Positions 18,122-29,295 are shown, counted from the first letter of the stretch. The stretch: 64,000 nucleotides of DNA from CAVQFB01 sp963711675 (GCA_963711675.1 CAVQFB010000004.1:379235-443234); one strand, 5' to 3'. A program made the numbers and translations. Notes: generated by a model not told the origin, from the letters alone.

Positions 18122-19226
18122 ATGACAACCAATGCGATACTCAACCAGGAAATCGAGATGCCTAGGGCGACGGCCACAGCCACTTCCGACGAGCACAGAT
18201 GGCAGGCGGTTCTGGCACGGGACGCGAGCCAGGACGGAGCCTTCGTGTTTGCGGTGTCATCTACCGGCGTTTTCTGTCGCCCGTCGTGCCCATCGAAGCG
18301 GCCAAGGCGCGAGAACGTAGCTTTCTTTCCACTTCCCGAGCAGGCGGAAAAGGCCGGTTATCGCGCTTGCCTGCGGTGCCGCCCAAAATCAGCGGGTGCC
18401 AATACTCAAGCGGACCTGGTGAAGTCGGTTTGCCGCTATATCGAACATCACCTCGACGAGCCAGTCACTCTTGCGCGACTGGCAAAGACTTTTCATCGCA
18501 GTCCGTTCCACTTGCAGCGGACGTTCAAGGGCGTGCTGGGCGTTACTCCCCGCGCTTACGCCGATTCTTGCCGGCTCACTTCGCTGAAACGCAACTTACA
18601 GGCTGGACACAGTGTGACTCGCGCCATGTATGACGCGGGCTACAGCTCGAGTAGTCGCCTCTACGAACGGACGGCTTCGCAGCTGGGAATGACTCCCGAC
18701 AAGTACCGCCGCGGTGCGGTGGCGGCGTCGATACGCTACACGTTTGCGAGTTCTCCCCTCGGGCGCATGTTGGTTGCCGCGACTGACAAAGGTATTTGTG
18801 CGATCCAGTTCGCCGATTCCGACGACGAACTGCAGGAAGGATTGAAGCACGAGTTCCCCTTCGCCTCTCGCAAACGGGACGACGGCGCGATGCAAAAATG
18901 GACTGAAGCGCTCTTGCAGCAAATGAAGGGACACAAGCTGCAACACGTCACTGCCGTTGGACATCAGGGCGACGGCATTTCAGCGTCGCGTGTGGTCGCA
19001 CCTTAAGTCGATTCCCTTTGGCGCCACGCGGTCGTATCAGCAGATTGCCAAGGCGATCGGTCAGCCTACAGCCAGTCGAGCCGTGGCTCGTGCCTGTGCC
19101 ACTAACCCAGTAGCGGTTGCGATCCCGTGCCATCGCGTCGTTCGCACCACGGGAGAAATGGGTGGCTATCGCTGGGGAATCGAGCGGAAAGAGGCCCTTC
19201 TGGAAATGGAGCAGCAGGGAAGATGA
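18122..19226 (+). CDS. ada: Bifunctional Ada regulator/O6-methylguanine methyltransferase, frameshifted
   Basis: An Ada-type DNA alkylation repair protein. The N-terminal zinc site uses C52, C56, C83 and C86 (FCRPSC and CLRCRPK), where methylphosphotriester transfer occurs. An AraC-type helix-turn-helix follows (about residues 105-200), then the methyltransferase domain with PCHRVV carrying the active Cys near its end. The frame breaks near 18945-18955: residues up to KLQHVT are in one frame, LPLDIRATAFQRRVW onward in another, which is exactly where Ada reads on. The two together give a full-length Ada of about 365 residues. An assembly indel is likelier than decay because both parts are well conserved. 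Confidence 0.88.
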
Positions 19227-19244
19227 TCGTCCGCAAAGGCAGCT

Positions 19245-19291
19245 AACGCGTAGGGGCGGGTGCCCCCCCGCCCGGCGGAGCGCAGCTCCGC
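19245..19291. repeat. REP-like intergenic palindrome
   Basis: Two dyads occur in tandem: a GGGCGGG...CCCGCCC stem around 19256-19273 and GCGGAGC/GCTCCGC (19275-19281 and 19285-19291). They lie between convergent genes (ada and the CehA protein), where they could terminate both transcripts. The G/C composition resembles dispersed palindromic elements of Acidobacteria genomes, but no second full copy is visible in this window. Confidence 0.5.
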
Positions 19292-19297
19292 AGAATC

Positions 19298-21827
19298 TCA
19301 TTTTTCGAGATTCTCGTAGACCCGACGCGCTCGCGACATCATCTCGAGCACTCCATTCTTCTCGGCTTCCGTGTTCCAGTCCGGATGCGTCTTGGCTGCC
19401 TGTGCCAGCCGGTCAATCCAGGCAACGAAATACGTGGCATCTTCTTTGGGCTTGGGTGCGCTGCCCTCCACCGCAATGTAAACCGGACTGGTTGTGGCAT
19501 AGGGATAAAGATCGAGAATCGGATATTCTGCTTTCTCGCTCCACGCGCGCAGCAAGCACCAACCTGTAGAAGAAATGGGCAACGTGCTTTCGACCTTCGC
19601 GCTCTGACGATCCTCGTTGAGCTGCAAATCACGGACTACTTTGCCATTGCACACCACCTGCAGATGATCGATGGGGACGATCGATCGCATCCACGCAGTG
19701 AACTTCACTTCCTGATTGCCCGCAGGCAACTTCACCTCGTCACCCAACTCCTTCCCATCTAAGCTGAAGCCGAGCAATGGGCCATTTGTAGCAAAGGTGT
19801 GACCCTGTTTCAGCGACGCCAACCATGGCTCAATGCTCAGGGGGCCGGCCGGAACTTTCACGTAAACGCGATTCAAACCCACCGGCCCACGCAGGGACGC
19901 GTAGTTGGCCATGGCATCTGTGCCCGCCGCGGTCGGCAGGCGGAAGCCGCAGTTCAGCAGGCGATACCACACCGCTGCCGTGGACTTGTGATCGGCGAAG
20001 CCCACAACCTCGATGTAATCAACTTTCCCCAACGCCACGTCTACCGGCAGTTCGTCGGTCAGCGATTCGTCTTTATCCGGATCGGGGATGGACTCGAAGG
20101 GATGAACGTATCCCACTACCCCCTGCTGTTCGTGGGCCATGTCTGCGACGTCTGCGTTAGTTGGGTAGAGGCTGGCGGCGGCGGTGTTCGGGTACGCCGA
20201 ATAGCCCGGCAGCAGAAAGTTGCGAGTCAGGTTCAACAGCCCAAGGTGACCCCAGTAGCTGGTGTGGAATTCCTGTCCATGAAGCAGGAGATTCTCTGCC
20301 GTCGAAGCCGGATCAGGTTTCGTGCTGAAGTAAGCAATATCCGGAATACGCTGCTCTTTATTGACGACTAGGTCTTGAACAATAGACAGGTTTTCCGCCG
20401 CCGCTTGCTCCACGAGGTGCTTGGGCGTGTTGCGGTACTCACCTGCGTAGTTCATGTGGACGTGAACATCGCCGCTTACCCACTGCGTGTGCGGATCACG
20501 GGGTATATCCAGCGCCTTGAGCCGGATCACGACGCGCGTGTCTTGATCCGCATCCACCTGCACCGTTTGTTTTTCGAAGCGATACTCAAAGCCTTTCATG
20601 ATCTCTACAGTGACTTTTCCGGTAGGAACCGCGACTTCGGTGGCACCGCTGCTATGGAAGTAATGCGCTTCAAACCGGCTCTCCTTGCGATCGAAGCTGT
20701 CATCCGCATTCATCCAGGCGGCTTCGGGAGCGTACGCGCGGCCATCTTCGCCTGTGATAAAGATCCGGGCCGGTGCCGGGTTGCCCGCGGGGTCGATCAC
20801 AGACACAAGAAGGCGGCCCATCGGCCTCAAATACTTTCGCTCCTTCACTGCGACCTGCGTCTGCTCGCCTCCCGGCACAGTTTGAAGCCACAGGGAAGTG
20901 TTACCGCCACGGTTGGAGATGAATGCTATCTGTTTGCCATCGGGTGACCAGCGCGGATTGATGTTGTCAAAGTCTCCATATGAGAGCGGGAGCGCGTCTC
21001 CACCCTGCGCCAGGCATTACCCAAAGCTGGTGCCACTGTTGACCCAGATAAGACGCGTAGACGATCCGTCTGCCGTCCGGCGAGAAGTCTGGCCGTGCTT
21101 TCCACGTCGTCTCTTCGTAGTGAATTTCGCGAGCCTCCGACCCCGGCTCGGCCTTCATCCTCCAGAAACCGCCCGTGCCGTAGATATGCCCGCGATTGGA
21201 GACGAACACAATCTCAGACCCGTCGGGCGACCACACTGGGCTTATCTCGTGATCGTATTGGCTGTAGTAATAGCGGGGCAGGGAACTGCGATTCTCCCCA
21301 GTGAGCCGCTGTACATCTTTCAATTCACCATTCTCAAACTTGCCGACGAAGATATGAAAGTGTCCATGAAACGAAGTCGAGACAAACGCGATCCGCTTGC
21401 CATCGGGAGAAAATCGCGGCTCAAGATTGACCGCGCCGCCGTGGGTGAGTTGATGGATTTGCTTGCTAGCCACATCAAGTACCCACAGCTCCACCGCGTC
21501 GTTGTTGTAGGTTGTGTAGACGATCCAGCGCCCGTCAGGAGACCAGTCAGGCTGGTAGTCGTATCCCGGCCCCGCCGTCAGTTGCTCTGCTACTGTCGAC
21601 CCGACATCCTGTCGCCACAGCGATCCCGCCATCGAATAGACGAGGGTATGAGAATCCGGTGCCCAGGCCACGGCACTCGGCCCAGTGGTCAACTGCGGCA
21701 GATACATTTCGCGGAAGTAATAGGCGTGCGGCAGGTCAATCTGCTTCAGAACCGGCTCGCGTTGCGCGAACGAGAAACCGCCCGTCGCACATGCGAGCAA
21801 TCCCAGCACCCAGGTTCGAATCGACAA
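19298..21827 (-). CDS. TolB-propeller/CehA-McbA metallohydrolase fusion, frameshifted
   Basis: Residues from 21827 down to about 21003 encode an exported TolB-like (PD40) propeller with repeated WSPDGRWIVYTT units. The next frame continues without loss as PRWSPDGKQIAFISNRGG and then passes into the CehA/McbA metallohydrolase module (PHP-type) with VSGDVHVHMNYAGEY and GTDAMANYASLRG. The break is one extra base near 21001; removing it restores MPGAGGDALPLSYGD. The whole would be about 840 residues with a signal peptide ending FSFAQ. The hydrolase resembles carbaryl/phosphotriester-type enzymes, but the substrate is unknown. Confidence 0.83.
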
Positions 21828-21922
21828 GAAGCGCCTCCACTCGGTCGGCTATCGCCGCCGCGAATTATAACGGGCCCGCGATGTCCCCACACTGCTTTCG
21901 GCGGATCATCGCTGACCCACCA

Positions 21923-23705
21923 TTACTGGCCAATGATCGGAAGAATAATCCGGGACGGATGATCGCGGTCGTGGTAGATCCGAATGCTGGCTGCCTTGGC
22001 CTCGGCCGATGTGACCTCTGATTTCCCGCTTTGCAGATTACGGGAAAAATTCGGAAAGAAGCTCGCAGAAATCTGCACGCGAATGCGATGCCCTTTCTGA
22101 AAAACGTTGCTGGTGATCAGGTTGTCGAAGTGAACTTCGTAAATGCGATCTGGAGTGAGCCATTGCCGCCCTTGCTTCAGGTCGCGATAACTCGCGCGCA
22201 CCACGTCGAGTCCCGGACTCATAAGATTGAAGGCAGTGCCGTCGGGAGCCACGTCCAGCAGGCGAACCCACAGATCTGCATCGTGGCAGTCGCAGGAAAA
22301 GAAGATGCGCGCATGAATGGGGCCGGTCGCCTCTGTGTCTTGCGGCAGAATCGCCGAGTCGAACGTGAGCAAGTCCGCGCGTTTTGCCAGTTCTCGATAG
22401 TCATGAGCGCCGGACGAGCCATAGACGTTGCGCACCGGGTTGGTCGGATCCGACACAAACGTCGTGAACTCTTCCCGTCCGCCGGGGGCATCAAGGCTTA
22501 GCGTGCCGTGTGGGTTCTCCGGGTTCAGGCCCGCCAAGAAATATGGAGTCTCCTTCGAAACGGGTGGCCACGATTCCGCATCTCGCCACTGATTGGCTCC
22601 CATCACGAAATAGCGGACCAGCTTTTCGCGATCGACCCCATTGTCGACACCGCGCAGGTAGTGATCCATCCAGCGCAGAACCACGTCGTCGTAGTCGATG
22701 GCAGCAGCAGGTCCGAACTCCCGCTCTCCCGATTTGGTTTTTCCGGTGTTGTCAACGCCATGCACCCACGGCCCGAGCAACAGGTGAGTGCGTGGATTGG
22801 CTTGCCCAGAGCGGCTCTTCAGCAGGCCCGCGAAGTTGGTGGTAGCTCCTTCCGGTCCATAGTTATCGTCATACCAGGCGGAAAGGTTGAGCACGGCGGC
22901 ATGATTGCGATCGTATTTGTTGCGCAGTTCACACCAGTCCCACCACGGATCTTCCGCTGGATGACTGAGCCATTCATAGTAGTAAGGAGACGTGTCTTTT
23001 AATTCGGCCAAGACTTGCGAGCGGAACCTCGCTTTCCATCTTCAGGCCGAGTTGACTCCATGCGGTGAGCGCGTCTTTGTAGTTGTTCGGGCCGGGAAGG
23101 TTTTTCTTCACGCGAACATCCGGCGCGATGTTGTCCCATATCCACTCGATCCACGACATGTCCCATGTACCACCCGCGAAAAAGAAATTCTGCGGAGAGG
23201 AGAACGTCATGGCGGGAACCATGGCTTTCAAATGGGGCGGATTCTCAACTGCCGCGAGCCACTGCACCGCCCCCGGATAAGACAGACCAAACGTACCGAC
23301 GGCGCCGTTCGACCAAGGCTGGCTCGCTGCCCACTCGATGGTGTCGTAGCCATCCCGCCCTTCGTTCTGGTAGGGACGGAATTCGCCATCTGACGCGTAG
23401 CGGCCGCGCACATCCTGCACGACAACCGCGTAACCGCGCTCCACGGCATGGGTGAAGGTCTTGTAGTTTTTGAGCGCCTCTTCCTTCCCGTAGGGAGTCC
23501 GATATACCAGCACCGGGAACGAGCCGTCCGGCCGGGGCAGCAGGATGTCGGCGCGCAGTACGACCCGGTCTCGCATGGGGATGGCTACGTCTTTCGCGAT
23601 GACGTAGTTAACGCTCTCGGCTTGGGCTCGGATCGGAAACCAACTGGCCACCGTCAGTACTTCACAGACGAAAAGAAGAAAGACCAGGCGCCGTGAGATT
23701 TTCAT
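21923..23705 (-). CDS. CocE/NonD family hydrolase, exported, frameshifted
   Basis: An alpha/beta hydrolase of the X-Pro dipeptidyl-peptidase/cocaine-esterase type, about 590 residues. Start 23705 gives a signal peptide (MKISRRLVFLLF to RAQA). The nucleophile is Ser142 in GTFGLSYPG, after DVRGRYASDGEF. The C-terminal jelly-roll domain starts near LDAPGG. One base too many near 23000-23010 splits the gene: PLASLG changes to LAELKDTSPYYYEW in the other frame. Both halves are conserved, so this looks like an assembly indel. Family members cleave peptides or esters; the substrate is not evident. Confidence 0.85.
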
Positions 23706-23748
23706 GGATGCCGGAGAGTAGCACTTCGCGATCTGCCCCAACAAGGCA

Positions 23749-25056
23749 TCAGGGGGTGGAGTCCGCTGGGCCACGCTTGCGACGCACCCAAAGCCAATTC
23801 GCAAAGGCCAGCGCGACGGTAGCAATGAGGACGAGAGACTTGCTCAGATCCACCTGTGTCAAAAGCACTATGCAGATGATCACTCCGAGAGACGCAAACA
23901 GATTTCCCGCGGGCAGTCTGAAAAACGCCGCGTTGGGCTGCTTCTTCCGGAGTGCCGGCAGCGCGGCGCAGGCCACGCCGTAGTAAATCAGCCTTGCGAC
24001 CGCCGACAGAGTCAGATTCCACGCGAAGTTACCTAACAACGCCAGCAGCCACACCAGAATTCCAAGCACGATGATTGAGACATACGGTGTGTGATACCTG
24101 GGATGGACTGCCGCAAAAATGCGTGGAAAGTCGTCGGCCTCCGCCAGCGCATAGGTCACCCTCGGCACTGCCAGGATCTTTGCGCTCAGGTATCCATAGA
24201 AAGACACTAGAGCGCCGATTGCTACCAATCCCGCGCCACCTCGTCCCATAGCCAGTCGCGCAACATCAGCCAGAGGGCGTTGGCTGTGCGCCGCGTCAGG
24301 AAGAACGGCGATGACGACCCACTGAATCAGTGTGTAGATAACAACACACGCTGCCAGAGCGACAAATAGTCCAAAGGCCGCGTCCCGCTTGGGATCACGG
24401 GCCTCAGCCATCGGAGTCAAGGCCGTCTCGAATCCGCCGTAAGCAAACACAAGCAATAACGCCGACTTGAGCCACGCACTCGCAGGGGGCGTGGCTTGGA
24501 CTGCATAAGAAGCGTGGTGGCCGGAGAAGACATAAATCGTTCCAGCGACAATAACCGCGCTGAGAGCCAGGACTTTCGCGCCGGTAAAGACATTGCTTAC
24601 CCGCGTGCCCGCCCGCACACCCCGGTAGTTCACGAAAACCAGCACCCCCACCAGAATTGTGAGAATGACGAATCGGGGAAGGGGTTGATTGGCCTGCGGC
24701 CAGAACTCACCCAGATAGATGACAAAAAGATTGGCATTGGCCGCAGGGGCGGCGATCTGGCCGAGCCACAACATCCAGCCCATCTGAATTCCAACCAGCC
24801 TGCCGAAGGCCACGCGCGCGTATAAATAAGGTCCGCCAGCTTGCGTGAACTGGGACGCGACCTCCGCGAAGCAGGCCATGATGATCCCGATGACAACTCC
24901 GGCGGCCAGCATTGCGATCGGGCTTGCGGTTCCAACCAGGCCCGCAACCACGGAGGGCAGCCCGAAAACCCCGCTCCCAATCACCGAATTCACTACCAAG
25001 GCCGCCAGACTCCAGCGGCCAATGGCGCGAACCAGATCAGTCTGCGACGAAGTCAC
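23749..25056 (-). CDS. APC superfamily amino-acid permease
   Basis: A 435-residue polytopic transporter with about twelve membrane segments. The first helix carries the APC signature SVIGSGVFGLPSVVAGL, and the segment FAEVASQFTQAGGPYLYAR is the conserved TM3 region. Such proteins exchange or import amino acids using ion or solute gradients. The substrate cannot be fixed from sequence. It ends 44 bases from the CocE hydrolase start on the same strand, so it could share a transcript, but the roles do not oblige that. Confidence 0.9.
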   Translation of the reverse strand: MTSSQTDLVRAIGRWSLAALVVNSVIGSGVFGLPSVVAGLVGTASPIAMLAAGVVIGIIMACFAEVASQFTQAGGPYLYARVAFGRLVGIQMGWMLWLGQIAAPAANANLFVIYLGEFWPQANQPLPRFVILTILVGVLVFVNYRGVRAGTRVSNVFTGAKVLALSAVIVAGTIYVFSGHHASYAVQATPPASAWLKSALLLVFAYGGFETALTPMAEARDPKRDAAFGLFVALAACVVIYTLIQWVVIAVLPDAAHSQRPLADVARLAMGRGGAGLVAIGALVSFYGYLSAKILAVPRVTYALAEADDFPRIFAAVHPRYHTPYVSIIVLGILVWLLALLGNFAWNLTLSAVARLIYYGVACAALPALRKKQPNAAFFRLPAGNLFASLGVIICIVLLTQVDLSKSLVLIATVALAFANWLWVRRKRGPADSTP

Positions 25057-25178
25057 AGGCGAGTTTGTATCACATCGGGGTTGGCGATGGTGGAAGGTGA
25101 TCCTTGGCGACCAGCCAATCCGGAAGCGTCAGCGATGCGTATAAAGTGAAGCAGGCATATTACCTGTCGGAGGAGGGT

Positions 25179-25892
25179 ATGGGGACGGCTGGCCGATGCG
25201 TGTTCATTACTGGCGGAACGGGGTATCTCGGAGGGCGCTTGATTCCTCGCTTGCTCGATCATGGCCATCAGGTCCGGGCCCTGACACGGCCAGGGTCGGA
25301 AGCGAAGCTCCCCAAGGGCTGCGAGGTTGTGGTCGGCAATGCGCTCGATCATTCCACTTATGCCGACAAAGTGCCTCCCTGCGACACTTTCATTCAGTTA
25401 GTGGGGGTGGCGCATCCTGGCCCGAGCAAAGGGGCCGCGTTCCGCAGTATCGATCTGCCTGCTGGCCTGGCGGGGGTTTCGGCAGCGGCCAAAGCACGCG
25501 TTCAGCACTTCATTTATGTGAGCGTCGCGCACCCTGCTCCGATTATGCAGTCCTATATAGAGGTGCGTCGGCAATGCGAAGCCTCCATCGCTGCTCATGG
25601 ACTGAGGTCCACCATACTGCGCCCGTGGTACGTCCTGGGGCCCGGGCATCGCTGGCCTTATTTGCTGATTCCGTTCTACGGCCTTCTTGGAGCGCTGCCC
25701 GCCACCCGTGAGGGAGCCGAACGCCTGGGACTGGTGACCTTGGAGCAAATGGTCACCGCTCTCGACGCGGCAGTCGAGAATCCTCCCACCGAAACGCGAA
25801 TCTGGAACGTTCCACAAATCCGCAAAAGCCGCGCCAGAAGCGCGGCTACGGGCAGTAACGCCGCTTGCGCCGGCCCTCGTGTACCAAGGTAA
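25179..25892 (+). CDS. NAD(P)-binding epimerase-like protein
   Basis: The start at ATG 25179 follows GGAGGAGGG. An N-terminal Rossmann motif (FITGGTGYLGGRLIPRLL) binds NAD(P). The remainder follows the atypical SDR family related to NDUFA9/NmrA: YIEVRRQCEASI and GLRSTILRPWYVLGPG match that group. The classic YxxxK pair is missing, so it may be a non-catalytic or non-canonical dehydrogenase. The extreme C-terminus (about 25 residues, very Arg/Ala/Ser rich) looks unlike the rest. No neighbour indicates the pathway. Confidence 0.85.
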   Translation: MGTAGRCVFITGGTGYLGGRLIPRLLDHGHQVRALTRPGSEAKLPKGCEVVVGNALDHSTYADKVPPCDTFIQLVGVAHPGPSKGAAFRSIDLPAGLAGVSAAAKARVQHFIYVSVAHPAPIMQSYIEVRRQCEASIAAHGLRSTILRPWYVLGPGHRWPYLLIPFYGLLGALPATREGAERLGLVTLEQMVTALDAAVENPPTETRIWNVPQIRKSRARSAATGSNAACAGPRVPR

Positions 25893-25982
25893 TGCTCGCA
25901 ATTACCTAAGCTCATGCACAGGGGACATCTGGGCGCATTGTTTCGCCGATGAGATGTTGAGAGTGAGTTTGATCGTCGCAGA

Positions 25983-26384
25983 ATGACTGATCCCATGGAC
26001 CGAGACGACTACCTGGACGAGATCCACATTCGCATTCTGCGCGTGACCGAAGACCTCCGCGCCATTCAGGAAGAACTGAACTACGCTGCCATGCAGGCGC
26101 CCGTCGACCCCGAACTCATGCAGGCCCTGAATGAGGTGCCGGAGATCGAAGCGATTCAGGTGTTAAGGACCGCACTCGACCAGATGCGCCACTTCCTCTG
26201 GTTCTATATGCAGGTGGTCAGCAATGAATCGGAAGTCGGCGAAAAGCTGCGCCAATCCATTGGTCAAAAAGGCGCAGACGATACGGCCTTCAAGTCCGCT
26301 TCCTTGGCGGAAAGACTGAAGTACACCACCGACGCCGCCATGCTGAGATACCTGAGCGAGGGCAAGAACCGAAAGCCGAACTAA
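25983..26384 (+). CDS. Helical hypothetical protein, 133 aa
   Basis: A soluble, mostly helical acidic protein (MDRDDYLDEIHIRILRVTED). Charged heptads between residues 8 and 50 suggest a coiled coil. Residues 60-82 include Trp-Phe-Tyr (FLWFYMQVV), which could pack in a dimer. I recognise no family. It is codirectional with the epimerase-like gene, about 90 bases downstream. The frame is intact and composition is gene-like. Confidence 0.6.
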   Translation: MTDPMDRDDYLDEIHIRILRVTEDLRAIQEELNYAAMQAPVDPELMQALNEVPEIEAIQVLRTALDQMRHFLWFYMQVVSNESEVGEKLRQSIGQKGADDTAFKSASLAERLKYTTDAAMLRYLSEGKNRKPN

Positions 26385-26430
26385 GACTCAGGTTCGGCAT
26401 ATCTGGTCCGCCCGCGGTCACCCCGAGAAA

Positions 26431-27612
26431 CTAATCAAGATCCACATTGCCACGGGTGATCGTTTTCCTGATCTCGCCCGCTGGACTCAGCACGACGATG
26501 TCCGCGTGCGCCCCCGGTACCAGCGCACCGCGCTGCTCCGAGATGCCCAGAACGCGCGCCGGATTCAGCGTGGCCGGCCGCAAAGCTCGTTGCAGATCCC
26601 ACTCGGCGAACTTCATAACGTTCTGCACTGCGCGATCCATGGTCAATACGCTGCCCGCGAGCTTTCCGTCGGCAAGACAAACTCCGTCCTTCACCTCGAC
26701 TTCAAATGACCCGAGGCGATACTTCCCGTTCGGCATACCGGTCGCGGCGGTGGCGTCGGTGACGAGCACGCTGCCGTTCAAGCCCTTGGCGTGAAGGAAC
26801 AGCTTCACGATGGAGGGATCAAGATGCACCCCGTCTGCAATGATGTCGGCGGTAAGGTGCGAATCGGTCAGCACCTCAGCCAGAATTCCGGGATCGCGAT
26901 GCCCCAGAGGTCTCATAGCATTGAAGGTGTGTGTGGCATGGCGAGCTCCAGCTTCTACGGCCGCCCGGGTCGATTCTAGCGAGGCATCGGAATGCCCCAG
27001 GCTGACGCAGACCTTGAGCCGCGCTGCTTCGGCGATGACTTCCGCCGCGCCGTCCAATTCGGGCGCGATCGTGATGACCTTGATATGTCCGCGAGCCGCT
27101 TGCCAGAAGCGCTGGAAAACCTCCACCGAAGGACGCAGCAGATTCTCCGGCGGATGCACCCCCCGGCGTGCATGACTGATGAACGGGCCTTCCAGGTGAA
27201 TCCCGAGCGGCCACGCCCGCAGGTCATTGGCCGACCCGTTGTCCGCCGCATTTTCGATCGCCGAGGCCAGCCGCTCGAGTGCGGCCAGAATCACGTCGAC
27301 CGGTGCGGTGACCGTTGTGGGGCAGTAGCTGGCCACTCCGTGCCGTGCCAACAACTCTTCCACGGCAGGCAAGACCTCGGCTCTGGCGTCCATGACGTCG
27401 TAGCCGGCGCTTCCGTGAATGTGCATGTCGATGAAGGCAGGGGCCAGCACCGCGTCGCCGAAATCCACGAGCCGGGCGCCACCAGGAACGTCACAAGACA
27501 CGCGGGAAGTGACCTCTACAATCTTGCCTTCTTCCATGATCAGCAGAGGCTGTTCCACCCGTTCGATGGGGGTGAAAAGCGCGGTCGCCGTGAGTGCGAT
27601 CATCTTTGGCAC
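26431..27612 (-). CDS. nagA: N-acetylglucosamine-6-phosphate deacetylase
   Basis: A 393-residue amidohydrolase. The first metal motif is DMHIHGSAG (H64, H66), followed by HLEGPF (E141), LGHSDAS (H207) and ATHTFNAM (H228), and VLVTDATAATG with the catalytic Asp. These are the full set for NagA, which removes acetate from GlcNAc-6-phosphate in amino-sugar use and cell-wall recycling. Length is typical. NagB and a transporter are not adjacent. The gene is convergent with the small helical protein gene. Confidence 0.94.
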   Translation of the reverse strand: MPKMIALTATALFTPIERVEQPLLIMEEGKIVEVTSRVSCDVPGGARLVDFGDAVLAPAFIDMHIHGSAGYDVMDARAEVLPAVEELLARHGVASYCPTTVTAPVDVILAALERLASAIENAADNGSANDLRAWPLGIHLEGPFISHARRGVHPPENLLRPSVEVFQRFWQAARGHIKVITIAPELDGAAEVIAEAARLKVCVSLGHSDASLESTRAAVEAGARHATHTFNAMRPLGHRDPGILAEVLTDSHLTADIIADGVHLDPSIVKLFLHAKGLNGSVLVTDATAATGMPNGKYRLGSFEVEVKDGVCLADGKLAGSVLTMDRAVQNVMKFAEWDLQRALRPATLNPARVLGISEQRGALVPGAHADIVVLSPAGEIRKTITRGNVDLD

Positions 27613-27904
27613 AGGTTCCGGTGCTGCCCGTAGTCTCGAAAAGTCCGAGTCTCGAACAGCTGGAGTCTCAGACAGCTAAGGTGGACCGAAAAGCATTCTA
27701 TCGGAAAGCAAGAAGTGCATTTTCGTTGAGGACTCGAGAGCCTGCCTCAGGATATCGATCTGGTGACATTCGATTCTCGTGATACAAGATCGCGCCTGCT
27801 TTCGGGCATGGGAGTTGGTCCACGGTTTTTCCCAAAGCCGGCTTCATGGCCCATGGTCCTGTTCTAAAGCTAGCATTACGATAAGACCCTGGCATACTGC
27901 TCAA

Positions 27905-27933
27905 CTGAACCGTTGACTCGGATGCGTTATAAT
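27905..27933 (+). promoter_or_regulatory. Putative promoter of tRNA-Pro
   Basis: CTGAAC (27905-27910) and TATAAT (27928-27933), 17 bases apart, form a reasonable sigma-70 promoter, about 80 bases before the tRNA. The rest of 27613-28015, between nagA and the tRNA, contains no credible gene. Confidence 0.5.
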
Positions 27934-28015
27934 CAAAAGCTCGGAACGCGGCGCGTGCGACTTCGCGAGACTGTCGTTTAGAGGTCCGCAGCGCCGGTCG
28001 GTTTCCTTCTCTCGT

Positions 28016-28092
<77 letters not shown>

Positions 28093-28198
28093 ATCTTTTC
28101 AAATAGATGGATCGCATTTCTGGATTTTCGTCTACAGCGGTGTAGGCAAAATTGAGGCTGCCAAATCCTTAGAGTTCAACTGACCTGCCTCGTTTTTC

Positions 28199-29032
28199 TC
28201 ATCCATGTAGAACTGAGGATCTCAGCGTTTCGGCGAACTCGTTGGGCGTGCGATAGCCCCGACTACTGTGGGGTCGCTCGCTGTTGTACTCCTTATGCCA
28301 GTTAGAAATCTTCGTTCTAGCATCGGCTAGGTTCCGAAACCAGCTGGCGTTTAAACACTCATCTCGCAGTCGTCCATTGAAGCTTTCGACGTGGCCGTTC
28401 TGCATGGGCCGCCCCGGCTGAATGTGGATCAACTGGATTTTACGATCCTCGCACCAGCCCAAGAAATGCCGCGAGGTCAGTTCCGGCCCGTTGTCACAAC
28501 GAATCGACTCCGGCATGCCTCGCTGCTCGATCGCTTGTTCTAGAGCGCGAGTTACACGCTGACTCGACAAACTCGTATCCACTTCCAAGGTCAGGCACTC
28601 GCGGGTGAATGCATCGACGATGGCCAGGATGCGGATCGCGCGGCCTGTGGCCAAGGCGTCGCAGGCAAAATCTAACGCCCATTCCTGATTGGAGCGCAAC
28701 AGTAGCCGTCCTTCGTTCGCCGGACGCACCAATCGTTTCCTCCTCAGCCGCCGAACCATCAGTCGCTCCTCCCGATACAGTCGATAAATCCGCTGGGCAC
28801 TGGCCGACTGTCGATGTTTGCTCAACAGCACATGCAGTCGCCGGTACCCGTAGCGCGGCTTCTGTCGCGCCAGCTTCACCAACTCTTCTCGCAGTTGCGC
28901 GTTGTGGTCCGCTCGCCGCTCATAACGATAACTGCTGCGGTCTAGCTCCACGAGCCTGCAAGCCCGGCGCTCACTCATGGCGAACTCCTTCATGGCAAAC
29001 GCCGCGTCCGCCCTTAAGCCGGCAAGCTCCAC
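28199..29032 (-). CDS. IS3 transposase OrfB (DDE catalytic subunit)
   Basis: The catalytic part has an HTH_21-like start, then a DDE integrase core: DFACDALATG, IRCDNGPELTSRHF, and the glutamate in GHVESFNGRLRDECL. It cuts and joins the IS ends. The frame begins GTG 29032 inside the end of OrfA. A -1 frameshift at A AAA AAC (complement of 29035-29041) would fuse it to OrfA as OrfAB, the true transposase in this family. No mutation is seen, so it should be active. Confidence 0.94.
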   Translation of the reverse strand: MELAGLRADAAFAMKEFAMSERRACRLVELDRSSYRYERRADHNAQLREELVKLARQKPRYGYRRLHVLLSKHRQSASAQRIYRLYREERLMVRRLRRKRLVRPANEGRLLLRSNQEWALDFACDALATGRAIRILAIVDAFTRECLTLEVDTSLSSQRVTRALEQAIEQRGMPESIRCDNGPELTSRHFLGWCEDRKIQLIHIQPGRPMQNGHVESFNGRLRDECLNASWFRNLADARTKISNWHKEYNSERPHSSRGYRTPNEFAETLRSSVLHG

Positions 29033-29295
29033 CCGTTTTTTCGCACGATCGCCTTCAGCGCTTCTTTGTCCAGGCTGAGGTCAGCCACCAGGTGTTTCAA
29101 CCGGCGGTTCTCATCTTCCAGACTTCTCAGCCGCTGCGCTTCACCCACTTCCATCCCGCCATACTTACTCTTCCAGCCATACAGCGTGGCTTCGCTGACT
29201 CCGTGCTCGCGGGCCAACTCTGCCACCTTCCGTCCCGCCTCGTGCTCTTTCAGAATCCCGACGATCTGCTCTTCGCTGAATCGCGCTCTCTTCAT
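29014..29295 (-). CDS. IS3 transposase OrfA (HTH subunit)
   Basis: A helix-turn-helix and leucine-zipper protein: RFSEEQIVGILKEHEAGRK and HGVSEATLYGWKSKYGG form the DNA-binding part, followed by ENRRLKHLVADLSLDKEAL. The likely start is ATG 29295 (MKRARFSEEQ); the frame extends to 29343 without a ribosome site. It overlaps OrfB by 19 bases, with the slippery heptamer A AAA AAC in frame for -1 shifting. It binds the IS ends and regulates transposition. Confidence 0.92.
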   Translation of the reverse strand: MKRARFSEEQIVGILKEHEAGRKVAELAREHGVSEATLYGWKSKYGGMEVGEAQRLRSLEDENRRLKHLVADLSLDKEALKAIVRKNGWSLPA

